A DNA stretch of 64,000 nucleotides from Arenibacter troitsensis (GTDB lineage Bacteria; Bacteroidota; Bacteroidia; Flavobacteriales; Flavobacteriaceae), in assembly GCF_900177645.1 (NCBI RefSeq), contig NZ_FXAO01000009.1, positions 62,001-126,000 on the forward strand, written 5' to 3'. The first letter of the stretch is position 1. Each line of letters opens with the position of its first letter. The position numbers were made by a program, and so were the translations under genes. The notes beneath the pieces were generated by a model. That model was not told the DNA's origin and ran no database searches. It saw only the letters and a list, made by a program, of their open reading frames with translations. Positions 18,671 to 27,341 of the stretch are shown piece by piece.

Positions 18671-19312
18671 ATGCTATTGGGTATAGGTAGTTTAGCACCA
18701 GATTTCGAGGCGGTAACAACGGAAGGGGAGATTTGTTTCCACCAATGGCTTGGGGATTCATGGGGTTTACTGTTTTCCCATCCAGAGGACTATACACCAG
18801 TATGTACAACTGAACTAGGTGTGGTAGCGCAATTGGAACAGGAATTTATATCACGAAATATCAAGGCCATTGCACTTAGTATTGACAGTCTGGAATCCCA
18901 TTTTGGGTGGAAAACAGACATTGAAAAATCTATGAACGTAAAGGTGCGATTCCCTATTATAGCAGATGAGGAAAGGACCATAGCCAAGCGCTATGGAATG
19001 ATCCATGAAGGAGTATCCAGTACACACACGGTACGATCTGTCTTTATAATAGGCCCCAACAAGGACATCCAACTTCACCTGACCTATCCCATGGCAATAG
19101 GCAGAAATTTTGACGAAATATTGCGAGTAATCGATGCGCTACAGTTGCATGAGAAACACCAAGTACTTACTCCTGCAAATTGGAAACCCGAGAAGGATGT
19201 ACTTTTAGATCCAAAGATTTCGGAGGATCAACGGAATGTAAAACAAACTAATCACATGATTCAGGGAGTTCCATACCTTCAATTTTCAGAAGATCCTTCG
19301 ATAAAGAAATAA
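18671..19312 (+). CDS. 1-Cys peroxiredoxin (Prx6-type)
   Basis: 213-residue peroxiredoxin that reduces peroxides with one reactive cysteine, in SHPEDYTPVCTTELG. Length and the C-terminal extension (ANWKPEKDVLL, then GVPYLQF) match the Prx6/AhpC-TSA group. The usual family start has GDxAPDF; here it is GSLAPDFEA. No second resolving cysteine in the AhpC position is seen. It diverges from the LytTR gene with 86 bases between the starts, so control by that regulator is possible. Confidence 0.9.
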   Translation: MLLGIGSLAPDFEAVTTEGEICFHQWLGDSWGLLFSHPEDYTPVCTTELGVVAQLEQEFISRNIKAIALSIDSLESHFGWKTDIEKSMNVKVRFPIIADEERTIAKRYGMIHEGVSSTHTVRSVFIIGPNKDIQLHLTYPMAIGRNFDEILRVIDALQLHEKHQVLTPANWKPEKDVLLDPKISEDQRNVKQTNHMIQGVPYLQFSEDPSIKK

Positions 19313-19714
19313 TATTGAAATCTGTAGCGGATGTATTCAAATGTGCCCTGCTAATTTACTTTTTATCCTTTTTTACTTTTCCTAGAAGGTTGTTATTTCA
19401 TGATAATTGGTCCTTCAATCTAATCTAATCTGTGACCATTAGTTAAGGCCAGACTTCAGTTATAATGTCTCTGTTTTATTTTCTAGGAAAAAATGACAGA
19501 TATACCTACGGTCCATCCACTTTATAGATTCCAGTTATACCCACATCTACCTCAGCACAACAATAAGTACTAACCAATAGCCTTGGACCATACTAAGCCT
19601 TTATTTGGCAAATTGGAAACATTTTGGCAATCACAGAATAATATAGGTTTCTGTTTTGAGGGAGATTTACGTTATAAAAAATTAATGCATATAACTTAAA
19701 ACAAAGCTGAAACT
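19313..19714. promoter_or_regulatory. Intergenic region with candidate promoter of isochorismatase copy 2
   Basis: About 400 bases without a credible coding frame. Near its end TTTTG (about 19622) and TAGGTTTC (about 19644) are spaced 17 bases apart and resemble the -33/-7 pair, with one mismatch to TAnnTTTG. No operator repeat like those upstream of copy 3 was found. Confidence 0.3.
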
Positions 19715-20443
19715 ATGAATTCTACAGAAAAAGCAAAACAGGGCAAGGAAACTGCACAATTACCAGTATCAGGTTTTGAAATCGACCGCCATACGGCTAT
19801 CGTAATTGTAGATCCTCAAAAGGATTTTCTTAGTCCAGACGGAGTAGCATGGGGTGCTGTTGGAGAAAGTGTAATTGAAAATAATGCAATTGGCAACATT
19901 GAAACCTTGTTTCGACTGGGTGCAGAAAATGGAATACATGTTTTCGTATCCCCACATTATTACTACGAACACGACCACGGATGGCAGTTTGAAGGGACCT
20001 TGGAGAAGTTGATGCACAATATAAACATGTTCGATAGGGGAGATCAGTTAAACGTAGAAGGCTTTGAGGGGTCGGGTGCAGATTGGCTCGAAAGATACAA
20101 GCCTTATATAAATGATAAAGAAAGAGTCACCGTTGTAAGTCCACATAAGGTATTTGGACCTGAAAACAATGATCTAGTACTTCAATTGCGCAAACAGAAG
20201 ATAGACAAAGTGATATTGGCCGGGATGTCCGGCAATCTATGCGTAGAATCGCATATGAGAGAACTTTTGGAATGTGGTTTCGAGGTCGCTGTGGTCGGTG
20301 ATGCAACGGGCTCCGCTAAACTGCCAAACCTTGATGGCGACCAAGCAGCCCAAACGAATTTTGTGATGATGGCCAGCGAAGTTTATACCACAAGTCAATT
20401 GGAGATAGTATTGGAATCACGAAAGATTCTTGCAGAAGAGTAA
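19715..20443 (+). CDS. Isochorismatase-family cysteine hydrolase (copy 2, cytoplasmic)
   Basis: 242 residues, same family as the copies at 8.7 and 27.3 kb, with Asp in IVIVDPQKDFL, Lys in SPHKVFG and Cys in GMSGNLCVESH. Unlike the other two it has no signal peptide; the first 20 residues are polar, so the enzyme should be cytoplasmic. It is clearly diverged in DNA while the other two are almost identical. A strong terminator follows, so it is probably monocistronic. Substrate unknown. Confidence 0.88.
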   Translation: MNSTEKAKQGKETAQLPVSGFEIDRHTAIVIVDPQKDFLSPDGVAWGAVGESVIENNAIGNIETLFRLGAENGIHVFVSPHYYYEHDHGWQFEGTLEKLMHNINMFDRGDQLNVEGFEGSGADWLERYKPYINDKERVTVVSPHKVFGPENNDLVLQLRKQKIDKVILAGMSGNLCVESHMRELLECGFEVAVVGDATGSAKLPNLDGDQAAQTNFVMMASEVYTTSQLEIVLESRKILAEE

Positions 20444-20511
20444 TTAAAGATTTTTTGGGGTAGACCAAGGTTTCACGATAACATCTTATTAGTGTTGATT
20501 AGTTTGGTTTG

Positions 20512-20547
20512 GAAGGGAGGTACGTTTTAAAGACCTCCCTTCTTTTT
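20512..20547 (+). terminator. Rho-independent terminator
   Basis: Stem GAAGGGAGGT / ACCTCCCTTC (perfect ten pairs), 11-base loop, then TTTTT. Ends the copy 2 hydrolase transcript. Confidence 0.85.
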
Positions 20548-20558
20548 AAAAATACAAA

Positions 20559-21425
20559 ATGGAATTCACTTATGATCTTTGGTACCTTTTGCCATTGTCA
20601 ATTGCGATATCAACTATGGCCATGGCCTCATGAATTGGAGGGACCATTTTCTTTTCCCCTCTCTATATTTGTCTTGGGACTGAAGGCTCAGATTGTGATA
20701 GGTAAGGCCTTGTTGACGTAACTTTTTAATTTCACTTCTGGAGTAATAGCCTATTTACGGAGTAAATTGATTGATTTTAGTCTAGGATGGGACATATTAA
20801 AATATTCTATACCTGCGACCGTTTTAGGGGCCTTAATATCACCTATTGTTTCTGCCCACAACCTTAAAATTATGTTTGGAATAGGGATGCTATACCTAGG
20901 AATACAGATTTTACGGGCCCATTTCAAAGCCAGCTCCTTGTTAAACCAGACCTTAGAAACCCATAGCCTAATGGAAACCACTTGCCTTGTAGACCGTTGG
21001 CATCGGGAATTTGGATATACCTATTGCAACAAGCCAATAGCGGGATTCTTTGGGATGTTAGGAGGAATATTTGTTGGTCTAATCTCGGTGGGGCTGGGAG
21101 AATTAATTGACTATCATTTGGTTTCGCAATGTAGAACACCAACACCGGTAGCTGTGGCAACAGCCGTTTTTACGGTGGTATTGACCGTATTGTTTGCGTC
21201 CATCGGTCATTTTTATCAGTTCTTTTTCCACTCACCGGAAGGGGCTTTAACAGATATTACCAATATGATTTGGTTTACTATCCCCGGAGTTCTAATAGGA
21301 GGCCATTAGGTCCACTACTTCAAAAAGTATTACCTGAGGTCCACATAAAAATAGGGCTGCCCCTATTGTTTGTGTTCATTGGATTACTGATGCTTGGGGT
21401 TCACATTGTATATCCAATTGGATAG
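20559..21425 (+). pseudogene. TauE/SafE-family permease, broken by frameshifts
   Basis: Joined across frames this reads as a TauE/SafE (sulfite exporter-like) membrane protein: start with YDLWYLLPLSIAIST, then IGGTIFFSPLFIF, FTSGVIAYLRSKLIDF, the long middle part at 20767-21309, and the C-terminal GPLLQKVLP to 21425. Breaks lie near 20632 (TGA after AMAS), near 20720 (TAA after ALLT) and near 21309 (TAG after IGGH), so at least three frameshifts are needed. The protein would have transported a small anion across the inner membrane; it is now non-functional. Confidence 0.8.
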
Positions 21426-21575
21426 CAATTTTACTATAATCTGGCAATTACCAACAAAACTAGGAGCAGCTAAAACTGGATTTTTGTAAAGGATATAAAG
21501 AGAATTCAAGTCCTTATAACCTTAGAAATAGTTGAACTAGGGGAAGCATTTCCTTCTCTAAAAAACAATAAAATT

Positions 21576-21920
21576 ATGTTTCCAGAAAGTAACATTAACC
21601 GTTTGCCATTAGTGTTCAAGTCCGACGCCGCCAAAAGCTATTTTCAGTTCCACTTAAATGGCCAGCTCGCATCACTAGAATACCATATGAAAGAGAAGAG
21701 TAAAATAGTTTTATCCAGACTTGAGATATCTAAATACCTCAACCAGGTTGAGGTTGGCAATGCCTTGATAGAGCGGGTGTTGGAATATATATACCAAGCA
21801 GATTTCAAGGTTGTTCCAGTAGACCTAGAGGTAAAAAAATATCTTCAAAAAAACTCCCGTTACCAAAAACTGGTAGCTTATGATAGCCCATTAAACCACT
21901 ATACCAAGCCAGTGGCCTAA
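21576..21920 (+). CDS. GNAT-fold N-acetyltransferase-like protein (YjdJ type)
   Basis: 114 residues with the layout of the small Gcn5-related domain PF14542: FQFHLNGQLASLEYHM, then IVLSRLEISKYLNQVEVGNALIERVLEYI, then FKVVPVDLEVKKYLQKNSRYQKLV, which is the typical VxPxCxxVxxYxxxxPxY ending. The usual Arg/Gly-rich acetyl-CoA loop RGxGxA is replaced by NQVEVGNA, so acetyl-CoA binding may be weak. It lies 30 bases before the sigma-factor gene in the same direction and may be in its operon. Confidence 0.65.
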   Translation: MFPESNINRLPLVFKSDAAKSYFQFHLNGQLASLEYHMKEKSKIVLSRLEISKYLNQVEVGNALIERVLEYIYQADFKVVPVDLEVKKYLQKNSRYQKLVAYDSPLNHYTKPVA

Positions 21921-21950
21921 AGTAAATAATATAAATTAATACCTAATATT

Positions 21951-22517
21951 ATGGAAGCAATAGCAAAATCAAATGGATTGGAACCTCAAATGTGGTCCAT
22001 TCGACACCAGGATTATCTTTCTACAATGGCTCGCCGTAAACTTCCGAGCGACTTGGTTGAGGATATTGTACAAGATACTTTTCTGGCAGCCTTAAAGGCC
22101 GCACCACGTTTTAGAGGGCACTCTAGTGAACGTGTTTGGCTTACAGCCATTTTGAACAACAAAATCACGGATCATTACCGAAAGGCCAATACTCAACAAG
22201 GTAAACTTTGGCAAACCGCCATACGTCTTTCCGATTACCCGGCCTGGCGGAACCTGGAAAGTCCATCCAACAGCCGGGATGATAACGATGTAATGAAACT
22301 TCTTTATGCTAGTGAGCTTGACACCATACTAAATTCCGGCCTTGAGCTATTGTGCAAACAGGAGCGAAAAGTTTTAAGCATGAAAATTAATGGATGCAGC
22401 ACCGAGGAAATATGCAGTACACTGGGTATTAACAAGTTAAATAGTTGGGTAGCATTGAGTCGTGCACGTAAAAAAATAAGACATTACCTCAATCATAATT
22501 GGTACGAAGTTGCTTAA
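21951..22517 (+). CDS. ECF-type RNA polymerase sigma factor
   Basis: 188 residues. Region 2 is seen in LPSDLVEDIVQDTFLAALKAAPRFRG and VWLTAILNNKITDHYRK, region 4 in LLCKQERKVLSMKINGCSTEEICSTLGI and SWVALSRARKKIRHYL. It matches the subgroup of ECF sigma factors with an extended linker between the two regions (about 40 residues). A 42-codon frame follows 9 bases later and then a DUF1348 gene, so the three may be one operon. No classical anti-sigma factor with a membrane segment is next to it. Confidence 0.88.
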   Translation: MEAIAKSNGLEPQMWSIRHQDYLSTMARRKLPSDLVEDIVQDTFLAALKAAPRFRGHSSERVWLTAILNNKITDHYRKANTQQGKLWQTAIRLSDYPAWRNLESPSNSRDDNDVMKLLYASELDTILNSGLELLCKQERKVLSMKINGCSTEEICSTLGINKLNSWVALSRARKKIRHYLNHNWYEVA

Positions 22518-22526
22518 ATCCATTTC

Positions 22527-22655
22527 ATGAAACATTTTTGGCTAGACATACAATTGATCTTTTACCGGGTTGGCATTTCCTGCCTGAAATTGTATAGGCA
22601 GTATACATATAAATATCGAAAACATACAGAACAGCAAATACAGAATTATGAGTGA
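22527..22655 (+). CDS. Small basic protein between sigma factor and DUF1348
   Basis: A 42-codon frame with ATG, nine bases after the sigma-factor stop; its stop overlaps the DUF1348 start by eight bases. The product is rich in Tyr, Lys and Arg ([18 protein letters not shown]), with a short hydrophobic patch around GISCLKLY. Coupling on both sides argues that it is real. Its place directly after an ECF sigma factor suggests, but does not prove, a regulator of that factor. Family not recognised. Confidence 0.45.
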   Translation: MKHFWLDIQLIFYRVGISCLKLYRQYTYKYRKHTEQQIQNYE

Positions 22656-23061
22656 CAAAAAATTGCCAATACCTCCATTTACAGAGGAATCGGCCAAAAT
22701 AAAAATAAAATTGGCGGAAGATGCCTGGAACAGCCAAGATCCCATTGCAGTTTCCTTAGCCTATACGGTCGATAGCGAATGGCGAAACCGTTCACAATTT
22801 ATTACAGGTCGTGCCGAAATTCAGAAATTCCTTAAGGATAAATGGCAAAATGAACTTGATTACCAGTTAAAAAAGGAATATTGGGCACATTCCCACAATA
22901 GAATTGCCGTGCGGTTTGAGTATGAGTATCGCAATAGATCTGGCCAATGGTTCAGGGCTTATGGCAATGAGAATTGGGAATTCAATGAAAATGGACTTAT
23001 GCGTAAGCGATACGCAAGTATTAATGATTTACCTATACACGAAAAGGATCGCCAATTATAG
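22648..23061 (+). CDS. DUF1348 family protein (NTF2-like), copy A
   Basis: 137 residues of the DUF1348/SnoaL-like NTF2 fold: [49 protein letters not shown] and [17 protein letters not shown] are the family blocks. These proteins form a small conical pocket; the natural ligand is not known. No signal peptide, so cytoplasmic. A paralogue lies at 29.4 kb with most of these blocks identical. Here it follows an ECF sigma factor, there a YHS gene. Confidence 0.85.
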   Translation: MSDKKLPIPPFTEESAKIKIKLAEDAWNSQDPIAVSLAYTVDSEWRNRSQFITGRAEIQKFLKDKWQNELDYQLKKEYWAHSHNRIAVRFEYEYRNRSGQWFRAYGNENWEFNENGLMRKRYASINDLPIHEKDRQL

Positions 23062-23246
23062 GATAAAAACTTAATGGAAATAGTATTTCCTAAATAAAGC
23101 TGGGGCTCTAATGGCAATTTCAGTCCTGAACGGAAATAGCAGTTTTCAGACATCCTGCAAGGTTTACTAAAATACCGCATCTTCCATCTGGCTAATTTTG
23201 AAACGAAACAATAAATATAAATTACAAATTTTTAAAACAAATTATT

Positions 23247-23744
23247 ATGAATGCAACAAATTACAATAAAAGTATCAAGTGGTTACTTGTCTTAAGCTGG
23301 TCATTATTTCTTGGGATGGGTTCACTAATGGCCCAGTCACATAGTTACAGCACAGATGAGAGCATGATTGCCCTTAATGGCTACAGCTCAGTATCCTATA
23401 TTGAAAATGGTAAGGCGCAATTGGGAAAAAAAGAGTACAAGGCCACCTATGATGGGCTTACCTATTACTTTATGAATAAACAACAATTGGAAAAGTTTAA
23501 GGCAAACCCAGTTAAATACATACCACAGTATGGTGGCTGGTGTGCGTTCGCAGTTTCTTTAGGAGGAAAATTCCACCCAGAACCCAATAGTTTTCGTGTT
23601 ATTGATGGCAAGTTATATCTGTTTACCATTAATGTAGAAGGAGACTTTGTTAAGGTTTGGGAAAAAGAAGGTAAGGAGAAGCACATTGCCCAAGCTAACA
23701 AGAACTGGCAAAATATGGCAAAGTTCCAAACGTTTGCCCCTTGA
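23247..23744 (+). CDS. YHS-domain protein, secreted, copy A
   Basis: 165 residues with a signal peptide (LLVLSWSLFLGMGSLMAQ), then a YHS-like domain: IALNGYSSVSYIENGKAQ, TYDGLTYYFMNKQQLEKFKANPVKYIPQYGGWCAFA. The YHS core (GYxxVSYF...G...Y.F......F..NP.KYxPQ.GG.CA) is complete; such domains are thought to bind metal. It should act in the periplasm. A paralogue with the same layout lies at 28.9 kb beside a DUF1348 gene, as here. Confidence 0.85.
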   Translation: MNATNYNKSIKWLLVLSWSLFLGMGSLMAQSHSYSTDESMIALNGYSSVSYIENGKAQLGKKEYKATYDGLTYYFMNKQQLEKFKANPVKYIPQYGGWCAFAVSLGGKFHPEPNSFRVIDGKLYLFTINVEGDFVKVWEKEGKEKHIAQANKNWQNMAKFQTFAP

Positions 23745-23772
23745 TGACTATTCAATTATAAAATACTGCAAG

Positions 23773-23833
23773 AGCCGCTTTAACTGACTTCCAAAACTCC
23801 TCTCTCCGATCAGATCCAGTAAAGCGGCTTTTA
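23773..23833 (+). terminator. Rho-independent terminator
   Basis: Arms AGCCGCTTTA and TAAAGCGGCT (perfect) around a 37-base loop, then TTTT. Closes the YHS copy A transcript. Confidence 0.75.
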
Positions 23834-23859
23834 CATGCCATCAAAATTCCTATGTACAT

Positions 23860-24125
23860 ATGAAGCCGATGTATAGTAAAATCAATTATCTATTAATCCC
23901 ATTGATTGTTTTGCTGGCCCAAGAGGAAGTATTAGGTTAATAGAAGAAGTCTTTAAATTCTTCTTTGGACAAAGATGTTCAACATGATTTTTATTTTCTG
24001 GGATATCCAGGAATAGGGGATCCAAAACAATTGGATGAGATAATGTAAGAGCTTTATAAAAACGCGGGGCATAGCCCGGGGACCGTTTTATTTTTAGGAA
24101 ACAGTGTTCCATTTAACAATAGTGG
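23860..24125 (+). pseudogene. Remnant of a metallophosphoesterase lipoprotein gene
   Basis: The start MKPMYSKINYLLIPLIVLLA and, in another frame, GIGDPKQLDEIM and AGHSPGTVLFLGNSVPF resemble the first 90 residues of the large calcineurin-like phosphoesterase lipoproteins of Bacteroidota (normally FLxGDxGN...NSTVLFLGDNIYP). Several stops and frameshifts, the loss of the metal-binding Asp residues and the absence of the remaining thousand residues mark it as a relic. Confidence 0.4.
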
Positions 24126-24297
24126 TCTTAATAAATACAGTGCGAATATCACTATATTTTAAGGTAATATCCTAAACCATAATACTGATTGTTCAACGCA
24201 TATGTACATCTAAGTCTAAATTATAAAAACATAAAGAAAAAGCTTATACAATCTAACCTTCTCATGTAATAGAAGTTTCCAAAATATTACAATAACG

Positions 24298-24341
24298 TTT
24301 GCCAAATTGTGGCAAAAATACATAGCCCATCATGGGGCTAT
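24298..24341 (-). terminator. Tandem hairpins downstream of GAPDH
   Basis: Two adjacent perfect hairpins: TTTGCCA/TGGCAAA (24298-24316) and ATAGCCC/GGGCTAT (24322-24341). Read on the minus strand the second is followed by GTATTTTTG. Probable terminator of the GAPDH gene. Confidence 0.6.
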
Positions 24342-24410
24342 TTATAGTTTGGGCACAACCATCTTCTTCCCTTAAGTTCATATTGGCAATTATTCAATTA
24401 GGGATATTTT

Positions 24411-25400
24411 CTAAAGATTTTGAATTAGTCGAATCATCTGATGGGTAAAACCCCATTCATTGTCATACCATGCCATGACCTTTAAAAGGTCACCATCTAC
24501 CACCCTGGTCATATTAAGGTCCACAATAGCCGCATAAGGACTACCTATGATATCCGATGATACCAGAGCTTCCCGGGTAGTGGATAGCACTTCGCTATAA
24601 CGCTCTCCACGAGCTTCCAATTCCAAGATTTCATTAATTTCTTCAGTGCTCACTGGGCGTTTTGTAACGAAGGTCATATCGGATATGGAACCTACCTTTA
24701 CAGGAACCCGCACTGCAACCCCATCAAACTTACCAACAAATTCTGGAAGAGCCTTGGTAGTGGCAATGGCTGCACCCGTACTGGTAGGCACCAAATTATC
24801 GGCGGCAGCTCTTCCCATCCGCAGATTTTTTGGAGATGCACTGTCCATAAGACTTTGAGAGGCCGTATACGCATGTATGGTTGTCATTATGGCCTTTTGG
24901 ATGCCCACTGTACGTCCAAGTATTTCAACAATAGGACTGATGTTATTTGTGGTACAGCTGGCACATGAAAAAATATGGGAATCCCCCACTGAAGAATTTA
25001 CACCGTGCACGACGGTGGGGGCGTCTTGACTTTTGGTAGGTGCTGAAATCACAACGGTCCTGGCTCCAGCTTGCAAATGCAATGCAGCATCATCCGATTG
25101 TGTAAAAACACCCGTACTTTCAATAACTACATCTATATCGTATTCCTTCCACGGAAGATCCTTGGGATTCCGCTCACGGTGATAGCGAATCTTTTGGCCA
25201 TCCACGATTAAGGAATCTTCAGAAAATGAAACATCTCTCCTATAAGGGCCATAGGTGGTATCATATTTAAGCAGATAGGCAAGGTTATCTATAGGTAGAA
25301 TATCGTTTACTGCCACTAGGGCCAAATCTTTTGAGTCCAAGATTACTTTTAGGGAGGCCCTACCAATTCGTCCCATTCCGTTAATAGCTACTTTTTTCAT
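24411..25400 (-). CDS. gap: Type I glyceraldehyde-3-phosphate dehydrogenase
   Basis: 329 residues. NAD-binding start VAINGMGRIGR, then VNDI where the Asp indicates NAD preference, catalytic Cys in SCASCTTNN (canonical SNASCTTNC), HAYTASQSLMDS, GRAAADNLVPTSTGAA, and the C-terminal WYDNEWGF. It oxidises glyceraldehyde 3-phosphate with phosphate in glycolysis or gluconeogenesis. The changed SCASCTTNN and HAYTASQ blocks place it outside the most common GapA form and suggest a second, paralogous GAPDH of Bacteroidota rather than the housekeeping enzyme (inference). The gene stands alone on the minus strand. Confidence 0.88.
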   Translation of the reverse strand: MKKVAINGMGRIGRASLKVILDSKDLALVAVNDILPIDNLAYLLKYDTTYGPYRRDVSFSEDSLIVDGQKIRYHRERNPKDLPWKEYDIDVVIESTGVFTQSDDAALHLQAGARTVVISAPTKSQDAPTVVHGVNSSVGDSHIFSCASCTTNNISPIVEILGRTVGIQKAIMTTIHAYTASQSLMDSASPKNLRMGRAAADNLVPTSTGAAIATTKALPEFVGKFDGVAVRVPVKVGSISDMTFVTKRPVSTEEINEILELEARGERYSEVLSTTREALVSSDIIGSPYAAIVDLNMTRVVDGDLLKVMAWYDNEWGFTHQMIRLIQNL

Positions 25401-25794
25401 TTATATAAATATTTAGTTCGTAATCCAATTCCTTGTGCATGTTCGGCTCAGTACCAAAACCTGTTGATTATCTTCGCACGCATATCTTTGAACAAGGTAC
25501 TGAGGTCACTTGAAGTCAATTTTCCTAATCTCAAATAAAAATGCCCTCACCACTTTGTACATAAAGTCCGGTACACTAATAGAAGTTATCTACTTCATAT
25601 TTTTAATTCTACTTGGGCTTCACAATATTTTACACATGTCCTTCAAGGGTAATCCATGAGAAACCTTAATGCCTTTCAGTTTTTCGGTACGGTATTCCAA
25701 CCAATTCCGTTTTTCACAATGGCCTCGATCCCTATGGATCCAAATGGAGACACCAGCAACTTCTCCATTGGTGCAATAACAATAAATCCAGGTT
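25401..25794. other. Intergenic stretch
   Basis: About 390 bases between the GAPDH start and the PhzF stop. A short minus-strand frame (PGFIVIAPMEKLLVSPFGS...) near 25680-25800 could be the end of a lost gene, but I cannot assign it. Confidence 0.35.
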
Positions 25795-26676
25795 TTATAT
25801 ATCTATTTCAATTTTCATTTGTCTATTTAATATTCCCTTTCCACCAGCCATTAAACTTTTTATTTCTCCATTTTCAATTCTCAGCTTAACGTTTATCAAA
25901 CTTTGTGAAGGTTCTTTCATATATTTTCCTTGTTGAATCTGGAAACTTCTTTGCTTAATCTTCAAAACGTCAAATAAATAACATCCAAGAGGTCCGGCGG
26001 CCATTCCTGTTCCCGATTCTTCCAGTATTCCATAACGTGGACCAAACATCCTAGTAGTAGCGTCATACTCCGTATTGGTAGAGAAAGCGTAATAGCCAAT
26101 TAAATCGAATTCATCACTGATTTCGTTTATCAATTCAAAATCAGGGGTTAAATTTTTCAGAATTTCATTGTTTTTAATAGGAACTAGTATAAATGAATTT
26201 CCCGTATTTACTATTTGAATGGGAGCATTGGATATAAGGTCGGTCTTTTTTAATCCCAAGGAATTTAGAATTAAAGTTTCCTTATGGCTTACGTCAGTAT
26301 AAATAGGAGCCAATTGTTCCATATATGCCAAATCCCCAATTATTTCTATTTTTCTTTTTCCATCTATGGTCTCTTTTGAAGAATTGTCATTTTTTAGAGT
26401 ACCTATTTGTTTTAAATATGAAAATGTGGCTACTGTAGCGTGTCCACAATGTGCTATTTGTTTTTTGGGTGTAAAGAAGTCCAATTTAAAGTCTTCAGTT
26501 TTGGATTTTGAAACAAAAGCGGTTTCTGACAATCCTACTTTTTTAGCAATTTCAAGCTTACTTTTATTGGATAAGGCATCTGCGTTTAAAACAACACCTG
26601 CTGGATTTCCGCCTTTACCGTTTTCTGCAAAAGCGTTAAGGATATGTACTTTAACTGTTTTTTTTGAACTATCCAT
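25795..26676 (-). CDS. PhzF-family isomerase-like protein
   Basis: 293 residues of the PhzF/diaminopimelate-epimerase-like fold: ILNAFAENGKGGNPAGVVL at the N-terminus, the family glutamate in GLSETAFV, the block FFTPKKQIAHCGHATVAT, and the C-terminal RMFGPRYGILEESGTGMAAGPLGCYLFD. The Glu in SETAF is the catalytic acid/base of PhzF. No phenazine genes are nearby, so the reaction is unknown, as for most family members. Transcribed alone. Confidence 0.88.
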   Translation of the reverse strand: MDSSKKTVKVHILNAFAENGKGGNPAGVVLNADALSNKSKLEIAKKVGLSETAFVSKSKTEDFKLDFFTPKKQIAHCGHATVATFSYLKQIGTLKNDNSSKETIDGKRKIEIIGDLAYMEQLAPIYTDVSHKETLILNSLGLKKTDLISNAPIQIVNTGNSFILVPIKNNEILKNLTPDFELINEISDEFDLIGYYAFSTNTEYDATTRMFGPRYGILEESGTGMAAGPLGCYLFDVLKIKQRSFQIQQGKYMKEPSQSLINVKLRIENGEIKSLMAGGKGILNRQMKIEIDI

Positions 26677-26797
26677 ATTTAATTTTTTTATGTTATATAA
26701 GTTGGAGGTTACTATTTGGAAAAAGAGGCTGCTAATATTAATTATTTATGTAATCCAGTAGTTTACCTGTTCTATCCGATTAGTCTTGAGGTATGTT

Positions 26798-26941
26798 TTA
26801 GTTGATCGATTTTGGTTTCAATTTTAAAAAAACCTCTTGACGAATATCTTTTGAAGTTTGTTCATCTTTCACTTTGCTTAAAATGAATTGGTAAAGTTCT
26901 TCGTTTAGGTCAATCCAGATGGTATTAATTTCAGCTTTCAT
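26798..26941 (-). pseudogene. Truncated SigZ-like ECF sigma factor
   Basis: 47 codons reading INTIWIDLNEELYQFILSK and then SKDIRQEVFLKLKPKSIN, the N-terminal half of region 2 of a SigZ-type ECF sigma factor (normally about 180 residues). The sequence diverges after EVFLK and stops, so regions 2.3 to 4 are gone. It lies upstream of PhzF on the same strand. Confidence 0.6.
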
Positions 26942-27242
26942 ATTTCTTTTTTCTATTTACCTATATCATAAGTATCTAACGCATGCTACGTTTAAAGATT
27001 AAGTAGGATGACCTTCTTAACCAATGGCACTGTTGAGGTTTTAATATGGTTTTCCATTCCATTCCCTTAGTATCGATTTTGGGTTATACCTAACATTTCA
27101 AGGCACAATTTTACATTGATAGTGGATATAACGCATAATAAGGTTAAGCCCCAACGGCTATTTACATTAAATTTCAAACCTCATTATAATGTTCTTTATA
27201 CAAAGTCTATTACTCCTTAAAAGAATCCCGTATAAGGAAAAA

Positions 27243-27301
27243 TTGTCCACTCACTTGCGTGGATAGTCCATTTTCTAGCCAACTATATCGTCGCAACTTT
27301 G
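27243..27301 (+). promoter_or_regulatory. AraC-style tandem operator and promoter, site A
   Basis: Direct repeats TTGTCCA (27243-27249) and TAGTCCA (27264-27270) are 21 bases apart, two helical turns, as expected for AraC/XylS-type binding. A -7 box CAACTTTG (27294-27301, one mismatch to TAnnTTTG) follows. The same arrangement with the same distances occurs at 28215-28272. Confidence 0.6.
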
Positions 27302-27341
27302 TTTCATAGAATAAAGTCTAACATTTTAATTTAATCAAACA

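Noticed and set aside
25656-25889. 77-residue plus-strand frame overlapping the PhzF end
   Set aside because: Phe/Pro-rich translation, no start context, overlaps the C-terminus of a well-supported gene.
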